DNA of 64,000 bases from Caproiciproducens galactitolivorans (GCF_004768785.1 NZ_SRMQ01000001.1:434001-498000); one strand, 5' to 3'; positions 53,716 to 63,611 are shown, numbered from the stretch's first letter. Numbers and translations: made by a program. Notes: generated from the letters alone by a model not told the origin.

Positions 53716-54684
53716 ATGCAGATTACGAAACTTTCTGTCATTATTCCAGTCAAAAATATCGAACGGGAAATAACGGGGGTTTTGCGCTTTGTTGCAGCGC
53801 AGGTGTCCGGGCTGGAAGCGGAATTTATCGTAGTCGATATGGGCTCGTCGGATAAAACGGTTTTGGCAGCGGTTCAATTTATAAAAGAAAAAAAGCTTCG
53901 TGGCTTTGTAATCCAGAACGGGGACGGGCCGGTTGCCGCGGCTTTGAATACGGGCCTGCAAAAATCGGGCGGCGACTATATTACTTTTATATTTGCACGA
54001 AGGCTCTACCGTGATTTCCTTCAGGGTTATCTTGAAACCGCTGCCCGCACTTCTGCTGATTTTGTTTTCGGAAGTTTGAATGAAGAAGAAGCCAATGCGG
54101 CGGAACGCCGAATGAGCAAGGCAGTTTGTACTGAGCCGGGCACGCAATATATAAAGAATATTATAAAAAATACCATTCACATTGATATATCGGCAATATT
54201 GATCAAACGAAAATTCCTATTCGAACGGAAGATCCGCTTTTTTGATACCTGCTCGCACGGTTACGCGGAAGAGTTTGTTTACAACTGTTTGCTGTCCGCT
54301 GAGGTTATTGTGCAATCGCCCACAATTTTAAAACGCGACAATATTATTGAATTAAAAAGGGGCAAACTAAAACCGGTTGGTAAGAATATTTTTCAGCATA
54401 CCGACGCTATGTTGCGCATCTACGATATCCTTAAGACAAATTATCGGGACGATGTCGAGTTGATACGGCTGTTTGAACGGCAAAAGCTTCCGCTTACCAT
54501 TATGAACGGGGTGGATATCCTTCTGCAAGAGGGAATGGGTTATAACGCGATTCGCGGGTATCTCCGCGTGGCGGGGTACGACAAGCTTCTGGTCACCGGG
54601 AAGCAGACGGATAAGGATTTGAAGCGCAGGATTACCATTTGGCGGGCGATTCCCTGGATGTACAAAGTAAAAAAGATAAAGTGA
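53716..54684 (+). CDS. GT2-type glycosyltransferase, atypical metal site
   Basis: 322 residues with the GT-A start LSVIIPVKNIEREITGVLRF and EFIVVDMGSSDKTVLAAVQF, then GPVAAALNTGLQKSGGDYIT. The position where the D-x-D metal motif is expected reads FIFARRLYRDF, so the usual acidic pair is missing. The C-terminal 130 residues are helical and basic. It may be a relative with another metal site or none. AAGGAG lies before the ATG. Alone in its unit. Confidence 0.8.
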   Translation: MQITKLSVIIPVKNIEREITGVLRFVAAQVSGLEAEFIVVDMGSSDKTVLAAVQFIKEKKLRGFVIQNGDGPVAAALNTGLQKSGGDYITFIFARRLYRDFLQGYLETAARTSADFVFGSLNEEEANAAERRMSKAVCTEPGTQYIKNIIKNTIHIDISAILIKRKFLFERKIRFFDTCSHGYAEEFVYNCLLSAEVIVQSPTILKRDNIIELKRGKLKPVGKNIFQHTDAMLRIYDILKTNYRDDVELIRLFERQKLPLTIMNGVDILLQEGMGYNAIRGYLRVAGYDKLLVTGKQTDKDLKRRITIWRAIPWMYKVKKIK

Positions 54685-54703
54685 AAAGATTATGTGGCAA
54701 ATC

Positions 54704-54735
54704 GCCCTGCGGTTCGGTGAGCCGCGGGGCTTTGT
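54704..54735 (+). terminator. Terminator of the GT2 gene
   Basis: GCCCTGCGG and CCGCGGGGC pair around nine bases with one G-U pair, followed by TTTGTGCATTTT. Confidence 0.65.
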
Positions 54736-54745
54736 GCATTTTGCC

Positions 54746-54774
54746 TTGAAGTGATTTCCGCAACATGGTATAAT
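54746..54774 (+). promoter_or_regulatory. Promoter of the miaB operon (first of two)
   Basis: TTGAAG (54746-54751), 17 bases, TATAAT (54769-54774). A second TGGTATAATA box at 54831-54840 (TATAAT 54834-54839) has no clear -35 and may be a tandem start. Confidence 0.7.
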
Positions 54775-54875
54775 AGCCCAAACGGCAATTATGCAATTTA
54801 TAAATATATCGCAGCGGCACTTTGCGCCTGTGGTATAATAATATAAAAACCATATATTGTAGGAGGTAAACCTTT

Positions 54876-56300
54876 TTGTCAGAACATTTTCCGGTTCAAA
54901 TGCCGCCGCAGACCCGGTCGCAATCCGATTATATCCGCGATTTGGCGCAAATTATGGCGGTCAGGAAGCGCGGCCCCGTCCCCATGGCGCTCGTGCACAC
55001 GTACGGCTGCCAGCAGAATGTGGCGGACGGCGAAAAAATCAAGGGCCTTCTTTCGGAGATGGGCTTTTCTTTTACGGATAAAGAGGAAGAAGCCGATCTT
55101 ATACTCTATAATACCTGTGCCGTCCGCGAGCATGCGGAGAACCGGGTTTTCGGCAATGTGGGCGCCTTAAAAAATGTAAAGCGCCGCAATCCGTCGCTCA
55201 TTATCGCGCTTTGTGGCTGCATGATGGAACAGGAACATGTTTCCGAACGGATACGCAAGAGTTTCCCGTTTGTCAATCTGGTTTTCGGCACGCATGTAAT
55301 CCACCGGCTGCCGGAGCTTTTGTACACCGCGATTACCGACGGTCGCCGCGTGTTTGAACGCGGGGACGAAAGCGAGGATCAGCAGATTGTGGAGGGCTTG
55401 CCGGTCCGCCGCGACGGAACCGTTAAAGCGTGGCTTACCGTTATGTACGGATGCGATAATTTTTGCTCCTACTGCGTAGTGCCCTATGTGCGCGGGCGGG
55501 AGCGTAGCCGGACGCCGGAAGCGATTTTTGATGAGTTTTCCGCTCTTGTTAAGGAAGGCTATAAGGATATCACCCTTCTTGGGCAAAATGTCAATTCGTA
55601 TGGCAAAAATCTTAAAGAGCCGGTGAATTTTTCACAGATACTCCGGATGCTTGACGAGGTGGAGGGCGATTACCGCATCCGCTTTATGACTTCGCACCCG
55701 AAAGACGCAACGCATGAGCTGATCGACACCATTGCAAACGGGAAGCACATCAGCCACCATCTGCATCTGCCGTTCCAATCCGGGAACAACCGGGTGCTGC
55801 GGGAAATGAACCGGGGATACACCCGGGAAAAGTACCTTGAACTTGTCGAATACGCAAAGGAGAAAATTCCCGACCTGTCCCTTACTTCCGACGTGATCGT
55901 CGGTTTTCCTGGGGAAACGTATGAGGAATTTTTGGATACGGTTGACTTGATTCAAAAGGTTGGCTTTACGTCGCTTTATACATTTATCTATTCGCCCCGC
56001 GTGGGTACAAGGGCGGCGAAAATGCCAGACCCCGTTCCGGCGGAGGAAAAATCAAAGTGGTTTGCGCAGCTTTGTAAGACACAGGAGCAAATCGCCGCGC
56101 GGCGGTGTACCGCCATGGTTGGCACCACTCAGCGTGTGCTTGTCGAGGATCGGAATCCCAAAACGGGACTTTTAGCCGGTCGAACTGACGGCAACATTAT
56201 CGTGGATTTCCAAGGGGACGAAAGCCTAATCGGCAGCTTCCAAAATGTACGCATTACCTCCGCGCGCAACTGGGTTTTAAGCGGAGAGCGAATAAAATAA
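54876..56300 (+). CDS. miaB: tRNA-2-methylthio-N6-dimethylallyladenosine synthase MiaB
   Basis: 474 residues, radical-SAM methylthiotransferase acting on tRNA A37 after MiaA. The N-terminal UPF0004 domain has Cys ligands in VHTYGCQQNVADGE, LYNTCAVREHAEN and ALCGCMMEQE; the radical-SAM cluster is GCDNFCSYCVVPYVRGRERS; a TRAM domain lies at the C-terminus. The start is TTG 54876, nine bases after AGGAGG. First gene of the miaB-ylbF-mutS-mutL-miaA run. Confidence 0.97.
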   Translation: MSEHFPVQMPPQTRSQSDYIRDLAQIMAVRKRGPVPMALVHTYGCQQNVADGEKIKGLLSEMGFSFTDKEEEADLILYNTCAVREHAENRVFGNVGALKNVKRRNPSLIIALCGCMMEQEHVSERIRKSFPFVNLVFGTHVIHRLPELLYTAITDGRRVFERGDESEDQQIVEGLPVRRDGTVKAWLTVMYGCDNFCSYCVVPYVRGRERSRTPEAIFDEFSALVKEGYKDITLLGQNVNSYGKNLKEPVNFSQILRMLDEVEGDYRIRFMTSHPKDATHELIDTIANGKHISHHLHLPFQSGNNRVLREMNRGYTREKYLELVEYAKEKIPDLSLTSDVIVGFPGETYEEFLDTVDLIQKVGFTSLYTFIYSPRVGTRAAKMPDPVPAEEKSKWFAQLCKTQEQIAARRCTAMVGTTQRVLVEDRNPKTGLLAGRTDGNIIVDFQGDESLIGSFQNVRITSARNWVLSGERIK

Positions 56301-56317
56301 CTTTAAGGAGTTTCAAC

Positions 56318-56725
56318 ATGGACATTATCAGCCTCGCGAGAGAAATCGGCAAGGAAATTCAGAAGGATGACCGGTATCTGAACTGGCAACTTGCAAAGCA
56401 GAACAGCGACGACGATCAGGAACTTCAAAGATTAATCGGCGAATTTAATTTAAAGAGAATCGCAATAAGCAACGAAGCGTCAAAGCCGGAGCAGGACACC
56501 GAAAAAATGAAGCTGCTTAATCAAGAGCTGCGCCACATTTATGCCAAGATTATGCAGAATCCGAACATGACTGCTTACAATAAAGCAAAGGAAGAAATGG
56601 ACGCCCTTTTGCAGCGCATTGAAGCAATCATCCGGCAGTCTGCCGATGGCGAAGACCCGGAGACAACCGATTACGAGCCGTCCTCCTGCGGCGGGAACTG
56701 CTCGTCCTGCGGCGGGTGCCATTAA
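56318..56725 (+). CDS. YlbF-family protein with Cys-rich tail
   Basis: 135 residues. Helical core LAREIGKEIQKDDRYLNWQL, LQRLIGEFNLKRIAI, MQNPNMTAYNKAKEEMDALL matches the YlbF/YmcA family, subunits of a complex with YaaT that assists mRNA turnover by RNase Y. The tail SSCGGNCSSCGGCH adds four Cys and a His, which could hold an iron-sulfur cluster or zinc. AAGGAG precedes the ATG. The gene sits between miaB and mutS. Confidence 0.88.
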   Translation: MDIISLAREIGKEIQKDDRYLNWQLAKQNSDDDQELQRLIGEFNLKRIAISNEASKPEQDTEKMKLLNQELRHIYAKIMQNPNMTAYNKAKEEMDALLQRIEAIIRQSADGEDPETTDYEPSSCGGNCSSCGGCH

Positions 56726-56750
56726 ATTGAAAGATTTATAAGGAGATGAA

Positions 56751-59378
56751 GTGCAGGCGATGGCAAATCTGTCACCAATGATGCAACAGTATTTTGAAAT
56801 AAAAAAACAGAATCCCAATACAATATTGTTTTTCCGACTTGGTGATTTCTATGAAATGTTTTATGATGACGCCAAGCTTGCATCGAAAGAACTGGATTTA
56901 ACGCTGACGGGGCGCGACTGCGGACAGGAGGAACGCGCCCCCATGTGCGGCGTGCCTTTTCACAGCTATGAAAGCTATGTGGCCCGCCTTGTTGCCAAAG
57001 GGTACAAGGTGGCGATCTGTGAGCAGATGGAAGACCCCGCCTCAGCCAAAGGTTTGGTAAAACGTGATATTGTCCGCGTCATTACGCCCGGTACCGTGCT
57101 GGAAAGCAGCATGCTTGACGAAACGCGCAATAACTACATTTGCTCGCTCTGCGTTGAAGGCGCGGAGGCGGGCATTTGCTTTGCGGATATATCCACCGGG
57201 GAACTGCATGCCACCACCCTCAGCGGCGGAGATTTATCCGAAAAGCTAAAAAATGAGCTAGCGCGCTTTTCTCCGCGGGAAATCCTGATTAACCCGAATG
57301 TCCTAGGTTTTTCGGAGCTCCCGAAGTTTATCCGGGAACGCCTTTCCGCCAGCATGGAATTGCTTGACCACGAGGACTTCGAAAAGGAGATCTGTTCGTC
57401 CCTGGTTCTACAGCATTTCCATGAAGAAAATCTGGAAGCTTTAGATCTTTCCGGTAAGGAGAATATCGTCCGCGCCCTCGGCGCGCTGTTCTGCTATTTG
57501 AAACAGACGCAGCGCACCGGAATCGAACGGATTAATACGATAGATCTTTACACCGGAAAACAATTTATGCATTTAGACCTAAATACGCGCCGCAACCTGG
57601 AATTGCTTGAAACCATGCGTAACAAGGAAAAGCGGGGTTCGCTTCTTTGGGTGCTCGATAAAACGCGCACGGCTATGGGTAAGCGTTTAATCCGGAATTG
57701 GATTGAGCAGCCGCTTTTAAGTCCGGCTCAAATCAGCAGGCGGCTAAACGCGGTCCAGGAACTGGTGGACGACCCTATTCTGCGCGGCGGTATTTCCGAA
57801 CAGCTGACTGGAATCCATGATCTTGAACGCCTGATGTCCCGTATTGTTTACGGTTCTGCAAACGGAAGGGAGCTTCGTTCACTTTCCTCTGCGGCGGCAA
57901 GGCTTCCGGGTTTAAAGAATATGCTGAAAGAGGTAAAGTCGAATCTCCTTGCGGAAATTTATCAGGACATTGATGTGCTTGACGATATTTCGCAGTTGAT
58001 TGAACGTTCCATCGTGGAGGACCCGCCGTTTTCCATCCGGGAGGGCGGTATCATTAAGCCGGGCTACAATGAAGAACTGGATCTTCTCAAGGGGGATATG
58101 AGCGACGGACGTGGGATTATCGCCCAAATCGAAGCACAGGAACGGGAACGGACCGGAATTCCAAAGCTGAAAGTTGGATATAACCGCGTTTTCGGTTACT
58201 ATATTGAAATCAGCAACAGCTATAAGAACCAGGCGCCGCCGGAATACATACGAAAGCAAACGCTTACAAACTGCGAACGGTTTATTACCCCTCAACTGAA
58301 AGAGCTGGAGGGAAAAATCCTCGGCGCGCATGATAAATCCGTACAGCTCGAATTTCAGCTTTTCGACGCGATACGGAAAGAAGTCGCCGCACAGCTTACC
58401 CGCGTGCAGAAAACGGCGCATGCTGTGGCACGGCTTGATGTTCTGGCTTCCTTTGCGCAGGTGTCGGCGGACAACCATTATGTTCGCCCGATTGTGAATC
58501 TGGATGGAAAGCTGATTCTGAAGGAAAGCCGCCATCCGGTGGTGGAAGCTTTGCTCGACGCTCCTTTCGTTCCAAACGACGTTATGCTCGACAAAAACGA
58601 AAACCGCGTGGCTATTATTACCGGACCGAATATGGCGGGAAAATCCACCTATATGCGGCAGGTGGCGCTCATTGTTATTATGGCGCAGATCGGGTGCTTT
58701 GTTCCGGCTTCTTATGCGGAAATCGGCATTACGGACAGCATTTTTACACGTGTGGGCGCATCGGATGATTTGGCGTCGGGACAGTCCACTTTTATGGTAG
58801 AAATGTCCGAGGTTGCCGATATCCTGAAAAATGCAACCCCGAACAGCCTGCTGATTCTGGATGAGATCGGACGCGGCACGTCCACCTTTGACGGAATGAG
58901 CATTGCGCGTGCTGTTTTGGAGTATGTTGCCGATAAAAAGCTTCTTGGCGCAAAAACGCTTTTTGCAACGCATTATCATGAGCTTACCGAGCTGGAAGAG
59001 CTGGTAGACGGCGTGAAAAATTATAATATTGCCGTGAAGAAGCGCGGGGACGATATTACCTTTCTTCGCCGGATTGTGCGCGGCGGAGCGGATGACAGCT
59101 TCGGCATTGAAGTTGCGAAGCTTGCCGGCGTTCCGGAGAAAATCGTGAACCGTGCGAAGCAGGTTCTGGCGGAGCTGGAAAGCGGCCAGGAGGTTTCGAT
59201 GCCGAAAAAACGCGGCAGGCGCAGTACACAGGATGAACAGGAAGAAATACAGCTTTCGATTACGCCCCCAAATGAAGCGGAAGTGTTGGATAGGCTGAGA
59301 AGGCTCGACGTAAACACGCTGACGCCGATCGAATGCATGAATACGCTGTTTGAGCTGACCGCCTTGGCAAAAGAATAG
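56751..59378 (+). CDS. mutS: DNA mismatch repair protein MutS
   Basis: 875 residues, recognises mispairs and small loops. The mismatch-binding domain carries FFRLGDFYEMFYDDA, with the Phe-x-Glu (FYE) wedge. The ATPase carries GPNMAGKSTYMRQVALIV, LILDEIGRGTSTFDGMSIA and ATHYHELTEL. I start at GTG 56751, five bases after AGGAG; an ATG nine bases later is too far from the site. TAG stop. It works with MutL 123 bases downstream. Confidence 0.97.
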   Translation: MQAMANLSPMMQQYFEIKKQNPNTILFFRLGDFYEMFYDDAKLASKELDLTLTGRDCGQEERAPMCGVPFHSYESYVARLVAKGYKVAICEQMEDPASAKGLVKRDIVRVITPGTVLESSMLDETRNNYICSLCVEGAEAGICFADISTGELHATTLSGGDLSEKLKNELARFSPREILINPNVLGFSELPKFIRERLSASMELLDHEDFEKEICSSLVLQHFHEENLEALDLSGKENIVRALGALFCYLKQTQRTGIERINTIDLYTGKQFMHLDLNTRRNLELLETMRNKEKRGSLLWVLDKTRTAMGKRLIRNWIEQPLLSPAQISRRLNAVQELVDDPILRGGISEQLTGIHDLERLMSRIVYGSANGRELRSLSSAAARLPGLKNMLKEVKSNLLAEIYQDIDVLDDISQLIERSIVEDPPFSIREGGIIKPGYNEELDLLKGDMSDGRGIIAQIEAQERERTGIPKLKVGYNRVFGYYIEISNSYKNQAPPEYIRKQTLTNCERFITPQLKELEGKILGAHDKSVQLEFQLFDAIRKEVAAQLTRVQKTAHAVARLDVLASFAQVSADNHYVRPIVNLDGKLILKESRHPVVEALLDAPFVPNDVMLDKNENRVAIITGPNMAGKSTYMRQVALIVIMAQIGCFVPASYAEIGITDSIFTRVGASDDLASGQSTFMVEMSEVADILKNATPNSLLILDEIGRGTSTFDGMSIARAVLEYVADKKLLGAKTLFATHYHELTELEELVDGVKNYNIAVKKRGDDITFLRRIVRGGADDSFGIEVAKLAGVPEKIVNRAKQVLAELESGQEVSMPKKRGRRSTQDEQEEIQLSITPPNEAEVLDRLRRLDVNTLTPIECMNTLFELTALAKE

Positions 59379-59419
59379 GCAGTACTGCCTTCGTATTTGG
59401 AAACAAGGGTGTTTTAAAA

Positions 59420-59527
59420 ATGCGATCGCGTGCAGCAGTAAAGCTGTTCAAAGACATCAATTTCGAGGAATTCTTTGATAAATTCGTAAAGGAGGGAAAG
59501 AATGGGGATAATCAACGTACTGGATAA
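59420..59527 (+). CDS. Possible 35-residue peptide between mutS and mutL
   Basis: ATG 59420 follows AAGGGTG at a fair distance. It reads MRSRAAVKLFKDINFEEFFD then KFVKEGKNGDNQRTG and overlaps the first 26 bases of mutL in another frame. The mutL ribosome site lies inside it, so it could couple translation. It is too short to prove from sequence. Confidence 0.3.
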   Translation: MRSRAAVKLFKDINFEEFFDKFVKEGKNGDNQRTG

Positions 59528-61370
59528 ACATGTCGCCGAGCTGATTGCGGCGGGTGAAGTCGTTGAGCGCCCTGCCTCCGTCGTTAAAGAGCTGGTTGAA
59601 AATGCAGTTGACGCGGGTGCCTCTGCGGTTACTGTGGAAATAAAAAACGGCGGAATAACCTATATGCGGGTTACGGACAACGGAAGCGGTATTTTTCGCG
59701 ACGATGTCGCCGTTTCCTTTTTACGCCATGCCACCAGCAAGGTACACAGCCAGGATGATTTGGATACCATTTCTACCCTGGGTTTTCGCGGTGAAGCGCT
59801 AGCTTCGATTGCGGCGGTATCCCATGTGGAGATGCTGACGCGCACGAAGGACGAGCTTGCCGGTACGCGCTATGTCATTGACGGCGGCGTTGAACAAATC
59901 TGTGAGGATGCCGGCTGCGCGCAGGGGACGACCATTGTGGTGCGCGACCTGTTTTATAATACCCCGGCGCGGATGAAATTTCTGAAAAAAGATGTGGTGG
60001 AAGCCAATGCGATCGCCTCGATCCTTGACCGGATCGCGCTTTCCCACCCGGAGGTTTCCCTGCGTTTTCTGCGCGACGGAAAAGAAACGCTGCACACCCC
60101 CGGGGACGGAAAACTGAAATCCGCCATTTACGCGGTTTATGGGAAAGAATTTACGTCAGGGTTAATCCCCGTCGATTATGAACTCAACGGGGTGGCGCTT
60201 TCGGGTTTTGTCAGCAAGCCGTCTGCAGCGCGCCCCAATCGGAGCATGCAGCAGTTTTTTATCAACGGCCGTTATGTGAAAAGCCGCACCGCAATGGTTG
60301 CCTTGGAAGAAGCTTTCAAGGGGTTCATTATGGTTGGAAAGGTTCCGGCATGTGTGCTTCATTTAAAAATTGCTTTTCATGCAGTAGACGTGAATGTTCA
60401 CCCCACGAAAATTGAAGTCCGTTTTATGAACGAAAAGCCGGTTTTTGATGTGGTGTACCATGGCGTAAAAACCGCATTGAATCAGGGGGATACGCCGAAT
60501 GTAATGACCTTGCCGAAACCGGCAGTCCCGGCATTTGAACAGCCGAAAGCGCCTGTTCAGATGGAATGGGGGATAAAGCCCCCGGTGCGGCCTTTTCAAA
60601 AAACAGAGGAATCTTCACGTCGGCTTGCCGTTAGCGACGTTCAGGTTCCACTTTACAATACCCTTTTTAAAGTGAAGAAGATTGAGGCTCCCGAGCCTGC
60701 GCCGGCTGAACCGGCTTCCAATATGCCCGCTGTGCAGAAAGCGGACGAAATTCCCGTCGAGCCGAAGGCGCCGCCGGCGGAGGAAATATCGCCGAAACCG
60801 AAAAAGCCGGGAAAGCTGGTTGGGGAGGCGTTCAGCACCTATATTCTTGTCCAGCGCGGGGAGGACGAGTTGGTCTTTATTGATAAGCACGCTGCCCATG
60901 AGAGGATGCTTTATGAAAAGCTGAAAGCAGAGGGTGGCCAGGCGGTTCAGCAAATGCTTCTGAAACCGGTCACGGTTACGTTGGAAAAAAACGAGTATGC
61001 TGCGATTCTGGAATCCCTTTCCCTTTGCGCCGAAGCGGGTTTTGAAATTGAGGATTTTGGCTCTGGTACCGTGCTGGTTCGTAGTGCGCCGATGATTTTA
61101 GAAGAAGATGTTGCCTCCGCAGTCATGGAAATTGCCGGATATTTGCAAAACGCAAAAAATGATATTATGACCGAAAAGCTCAACTGGCTGTACCATAATA
61201 TTGCGTGCCGCGCGGCGGTGAAGGCCGGGAACGAAAGCTCGCCGCAGGAGCTGGCCGCACTTGTTCAGCGGTTGGAGGATGAGGATATCCGCTATTGCCC
61301 GCACGGGCGGCCGGCGTATATCATCATGAAAAAGAAAGATTTGGAGCGCCAGTTTGGGCGGATACAATAG
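59502..61370 (+). CDS. mutL: DNA mismatch repair protein MutL
   Basis: 622 residues. GHKL ATPase: VKELVENAVDAGASAVTVEI, TDNGSGI, STLGFRGEALASIAAVSH. A Pro/Glu/Ala-rich linker covers about residues 335-440. The C-terminal domain has the endonuclease motif DKHAAHERMLYEKL (the DQHA-x2-E-x4-E form with Lys for Gln), ACRAAVKAG and YCPHGRPAYI, so it is the nicking type found in bacteria without MutH. AGGAGG precedes the ATG. Confidence 0.97.
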   Translation: MGIINVLDKHVAELIAAGEVVERPASVVKELVENAVDAGASAVTVEIKNGGITYMRVTDNGSGIFRDDVAVSFLRHATSKVHSQDDLDTISTLGFRGEALASIAAVSHVEMLTRTKDELAGTRYVIDGGVEQICEDAGCAQGTTIVVRDLFYNTPARMKFLKKDVVEANAIASILDRIALSHPEVSLRFLRDGKETLHTPGDGKLKSAIYAVYGKEFTSGLIPVDYELNGVALSGFVSKPSAARPNRSMQQFFINGRYVKSRTAMVALEEAFKGFIMVGKVPACVLHLKIAFHAVDVNVHPTKIEVRFMNEKPVFDVVYHGVKTALNQGDTPNVMTLPKPAVPAFEQPKAPVQMEWGIKPPVRPFQKTEESSRRLAVSDVQVPLYNTLFKVKKIEAPEPAPAEPASNMPAVQKADEIPVEPKAPPAEEISPKPKKPGKLVGEAFSTYILVQRGEDELVFIDKHAAHERMLYEKLKAEGGQAVQQMLLKPVTVTLEKNEYAAILESLSLCAEAGFEIEDFGSGTVLVRSAPMILEEDVASAVMEIAGYLQNAKNDIMTEKLNWLYHNIACRAAVKAGNESSPQELAALVQRLEDEDIRYCPHGRPAYIIMKKKDLERQFGRIQ

Positions 61371-61372
61371 CC

Positions 61373-62332
61373 ATGATGAACCGAAATGAAAAAATACCCG
61401 TCGTTGCGGTTGTCGGGCCGACCGCTTCCGGCAAGAGCCGCTTAGCGGTGTGGATCGCGCTGCAAACGGACGGCGAAGTCATATCCGCAGATTCCATGCA
61501 GATTTATAAAGGAATGGATATTGGAACGGCAAAGCCAACCAAAGAGGAAATGCGGGGTGTACCGCATCATCTGATTGATTTTGCCGACCCTTCCCGGCCG
61601 TTCAGCGTTGCGGATTACGTTTCGCTTGCTTCGGAATGCATTAGCGAAGTGTATTCGCGCGGGAAACTGCCGATTCTTGTCGGCGGAACCGGGCTTTATA
61701 TCCGTTCCCTCCTTCGGAATATTCAATTTATCGAAGCTGACAGGGATGAGAAATTACGGGAAGAACTTACCCGCAAGGCAGAAAGGGAAGGTCCCGAAGC
61801 GCTTGTTGCCGAGCTGGAAAGCTTTGACCCGGAATCCGCGAAGCGGATCGATCCGCATAATATCGTCCGCCTGGTCCGGGCAATTGAAATATACCGAACA
61901 TCGGGCATAACCATGACGGAGCAGCTAAGACGTTCGAAGGAAGCGCCCTCTCCGTACGACGCCTGTATGATTGGGCTGGACTTCAAGGATCGCCAAACGC
62001 TTTACAACCGGATAAACCTCCGCGTAGACAAAATGATGGAGGAAGGTTTGCTGCAGGAAGCGAAAGAGGTTCTGAGCCAATCGGGTTCGCAGGCCGCGCT
62101 GCAGGCAATCGGCTACAAGGAGCTGCTTCCGTATTTTAACGGCCAGTATTCTCTGGAGGAAGCGGTGGAAAAAATTAAACGGGAAACCCGCCGCTATGCA
62201 AAACGCCAGCTTACCTGGTTTCGACGCGATACGGATGTTCATTGGATTATAATAGACGAGTCCATGGATTTTGATTCGGTTGTGGAACAGGCCATGCAAT
62301 TTATCTATCGGAAAGGATGGTTCCATGAATAA
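61373..62332 (+). CDS. miaA: tRNA dimethylallyltransferase MiaA
   Basis: 319 residues from ATG 61373, two bases after the mutL stop. Adds the dimethylallyl group to A37, the substrate for MiaB at the other end of the operon. The P-loop is VVGPTASGKSRLAVWIAL, followed by SADSMQIYKGMDIGTAKPTK, then VGGTGLYIRSLL and YAKRQLTWFRRD. Its end overlaps the next gene by eight bases. Confidence 0.96.
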   Translation: MMNRNEKIPVVAVVGPTASGKSRLAVWIALQTDGEVISADSMQIYKGMDIGTAKPTKEEMRGVPHHLIDFADPSRPFSVADYVSLASECISEVYSRGKLPILVGGTGLYIRSLLRNIQFIEADRDEKLREELTRKAEREGPEALVAELESFDPESAKRIDPHNIVRLVRAIEIYRTSGITMTEQLRRSKEAPSPYDACMIGLDFKDRQTLYNRINLRVDKMMEEGLLQEAKEVLSQSGSQAALQAIGYKELLPYFNGQYSLEEAVEKIKRETRRYAKRQLTWFRRDTDVHWIIIDESMDFDSVVEQAMQFIYRKGWFHE

Positions 62333-63611
62333 CCAGTTTTTAAGAAGAGCCTCGTCGGTTATTTTAGCCATCCTTTTATACATTTATTTGGGGTACCAAA
62401 TTTATAACGCACATTATGAGCCGGTGCAGACGGAAACGGTTTCCTACGCCAGCACTTCTGATACCGTGCAGGTGAACGGTACGGCGATACGCAAGGAACG
62501 CCCGATTACCGCGCAGGTAAACGGCATTCTTACTTACGTCATCAACGACGGCGGAAAAGTCGGGGTGGGCGGAAAGGTTGCGCAGATTTATGCCAATGCA
62601 CAGAGCGCTGCCGTGCACCAGGAGCTTGAAAATCTGGACAGCCAGATTTCCGAACTGAAAAAGCTCAGTACGCCGGGTGATACGTATGCGGCAAATCCGG
62701 ATTCCATTGGAAAGCAAATTAATCTGAAGCTTACGGAGGTTCTTTTCAATTTGAATGCGGGCGAAACCGCTAAGCTTTCTAATGCCCGGAACGATTTGCT
62801 TTATTTAATGAACGAGCGGCAGATTGTTACAAACCGCTCTGTGAATTTCAGCGCCCGGATTGCGGCCTTGCAGGCGAAACGGGCCGCGCTCGCCGCATCC
62901 GCGGGAGCGGCTACGGGCTCCATAACCGCTCCTGCTTCAGGCTATTTTATTCGTTCTACCGACGGCTATGAATCCGTGTTTGATTACAACAATGTCCTTT
63001 CCCTTACGCCTGCCGCACTGGAAGCAAGTTTGAAAAAGGGGTCGGTTCCGCAAAATGAGGCGATCGGGAAAATATGCGAAAATTTCGACTGGTATTTTGC
63101 GTTTGTTATTCCGGGGAATCAGATTGTAAAATTTAGGCTGGGCAATAAGGTTACAATTAATTTCCCGTTTGCCTCTAGTGAAGCGGTTCCCGCGACCGTT
63201 GTTGCGGTTAATCAGCCGAATAAGGATTCGGAAGCGGTTGTTGTGTTAGAAAGCAATTTTATGAACTCCTCCATCGCTTCCATGCGCAACGCAGCCGCCC
63301 AGATACAGATCGGGCAGTATTCGGGGATACGGGTCAGCCAGAAAGCCGTCCATTTTGCTACGGTGACAAAAACGGTAAAAGACAAAAACAATAAAATGTT
63401 TACTGTAAAAAAAGAAGTTAAAGGCGTTTATACAATGCGCGGTAGTGAACTGGTGTTTAAACAGATCTTTCCGCTTCTCAGCACAGGGGATTATGTCATC
63501 TGTGACGCCGACCCGCCGAAGGACGAGCTGATGACAGCTTCCACTGTGAAACTGTTTGATGAAGTGGTTATAGAAGGGACAGATTTATATGATGGAAAAG
63601 TCGTTAAATGA
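62325..63611 (+). CDS. HlyD-like membrane-anchored protein
   Basis: 428 residues from ATG 62325 behind AAAGGATGG. One N-terminal helix (VILAILLYIYLGYQIYNAHY) anchors a protein with a split lipoyl/barrel-sandwich domain (VQVNGTAIRKERPITAQVNG, ending SITAPASGYFIRSTDGYES) around a coiled coil, like an adaptor of tripartite or ABC exporters. No partner transporter is nearby. In Clostridia this gene is commonly found before yggS and sepF, which points to an envelope or division role, but that is context only. Confidence 0.75.
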   Translation: MNNQFLRRASSVILAILLYIYLGYQIYNAHYEPVQTETVSYASTSDTVQVNGTAIRKERPITAQVNGILTYVINDGGKVGVGGKVAQIYANAQSAAVHQELENLDSQISELKKLSTPGDTYAANPDSIGKQINLKLTEVLFNLNAGETAKLSNARNDLLYLMNERQIVTNRSVNFSARIAALQAKRAALAASAGAATGSITAPASGYFIRSTDGYESVFDYNNVLSLTPAALEASLKKGSVPQNEAIGKICENFDWYFAFVIPGNQIVKFRLGNKVTINFPFASSEAVPATVVAVNQPNKDSEAVVVLESNFMNSSIASMRNAAAQIQIGQYSGIRVSQKAVHFATVTKTVKDKNNKMFTVKKEVKGVYTMRGSELVFKQIFPLLSTGDYVICDADPPKDELMTASTVKLFDEVVIEGTDLYDGKVVK

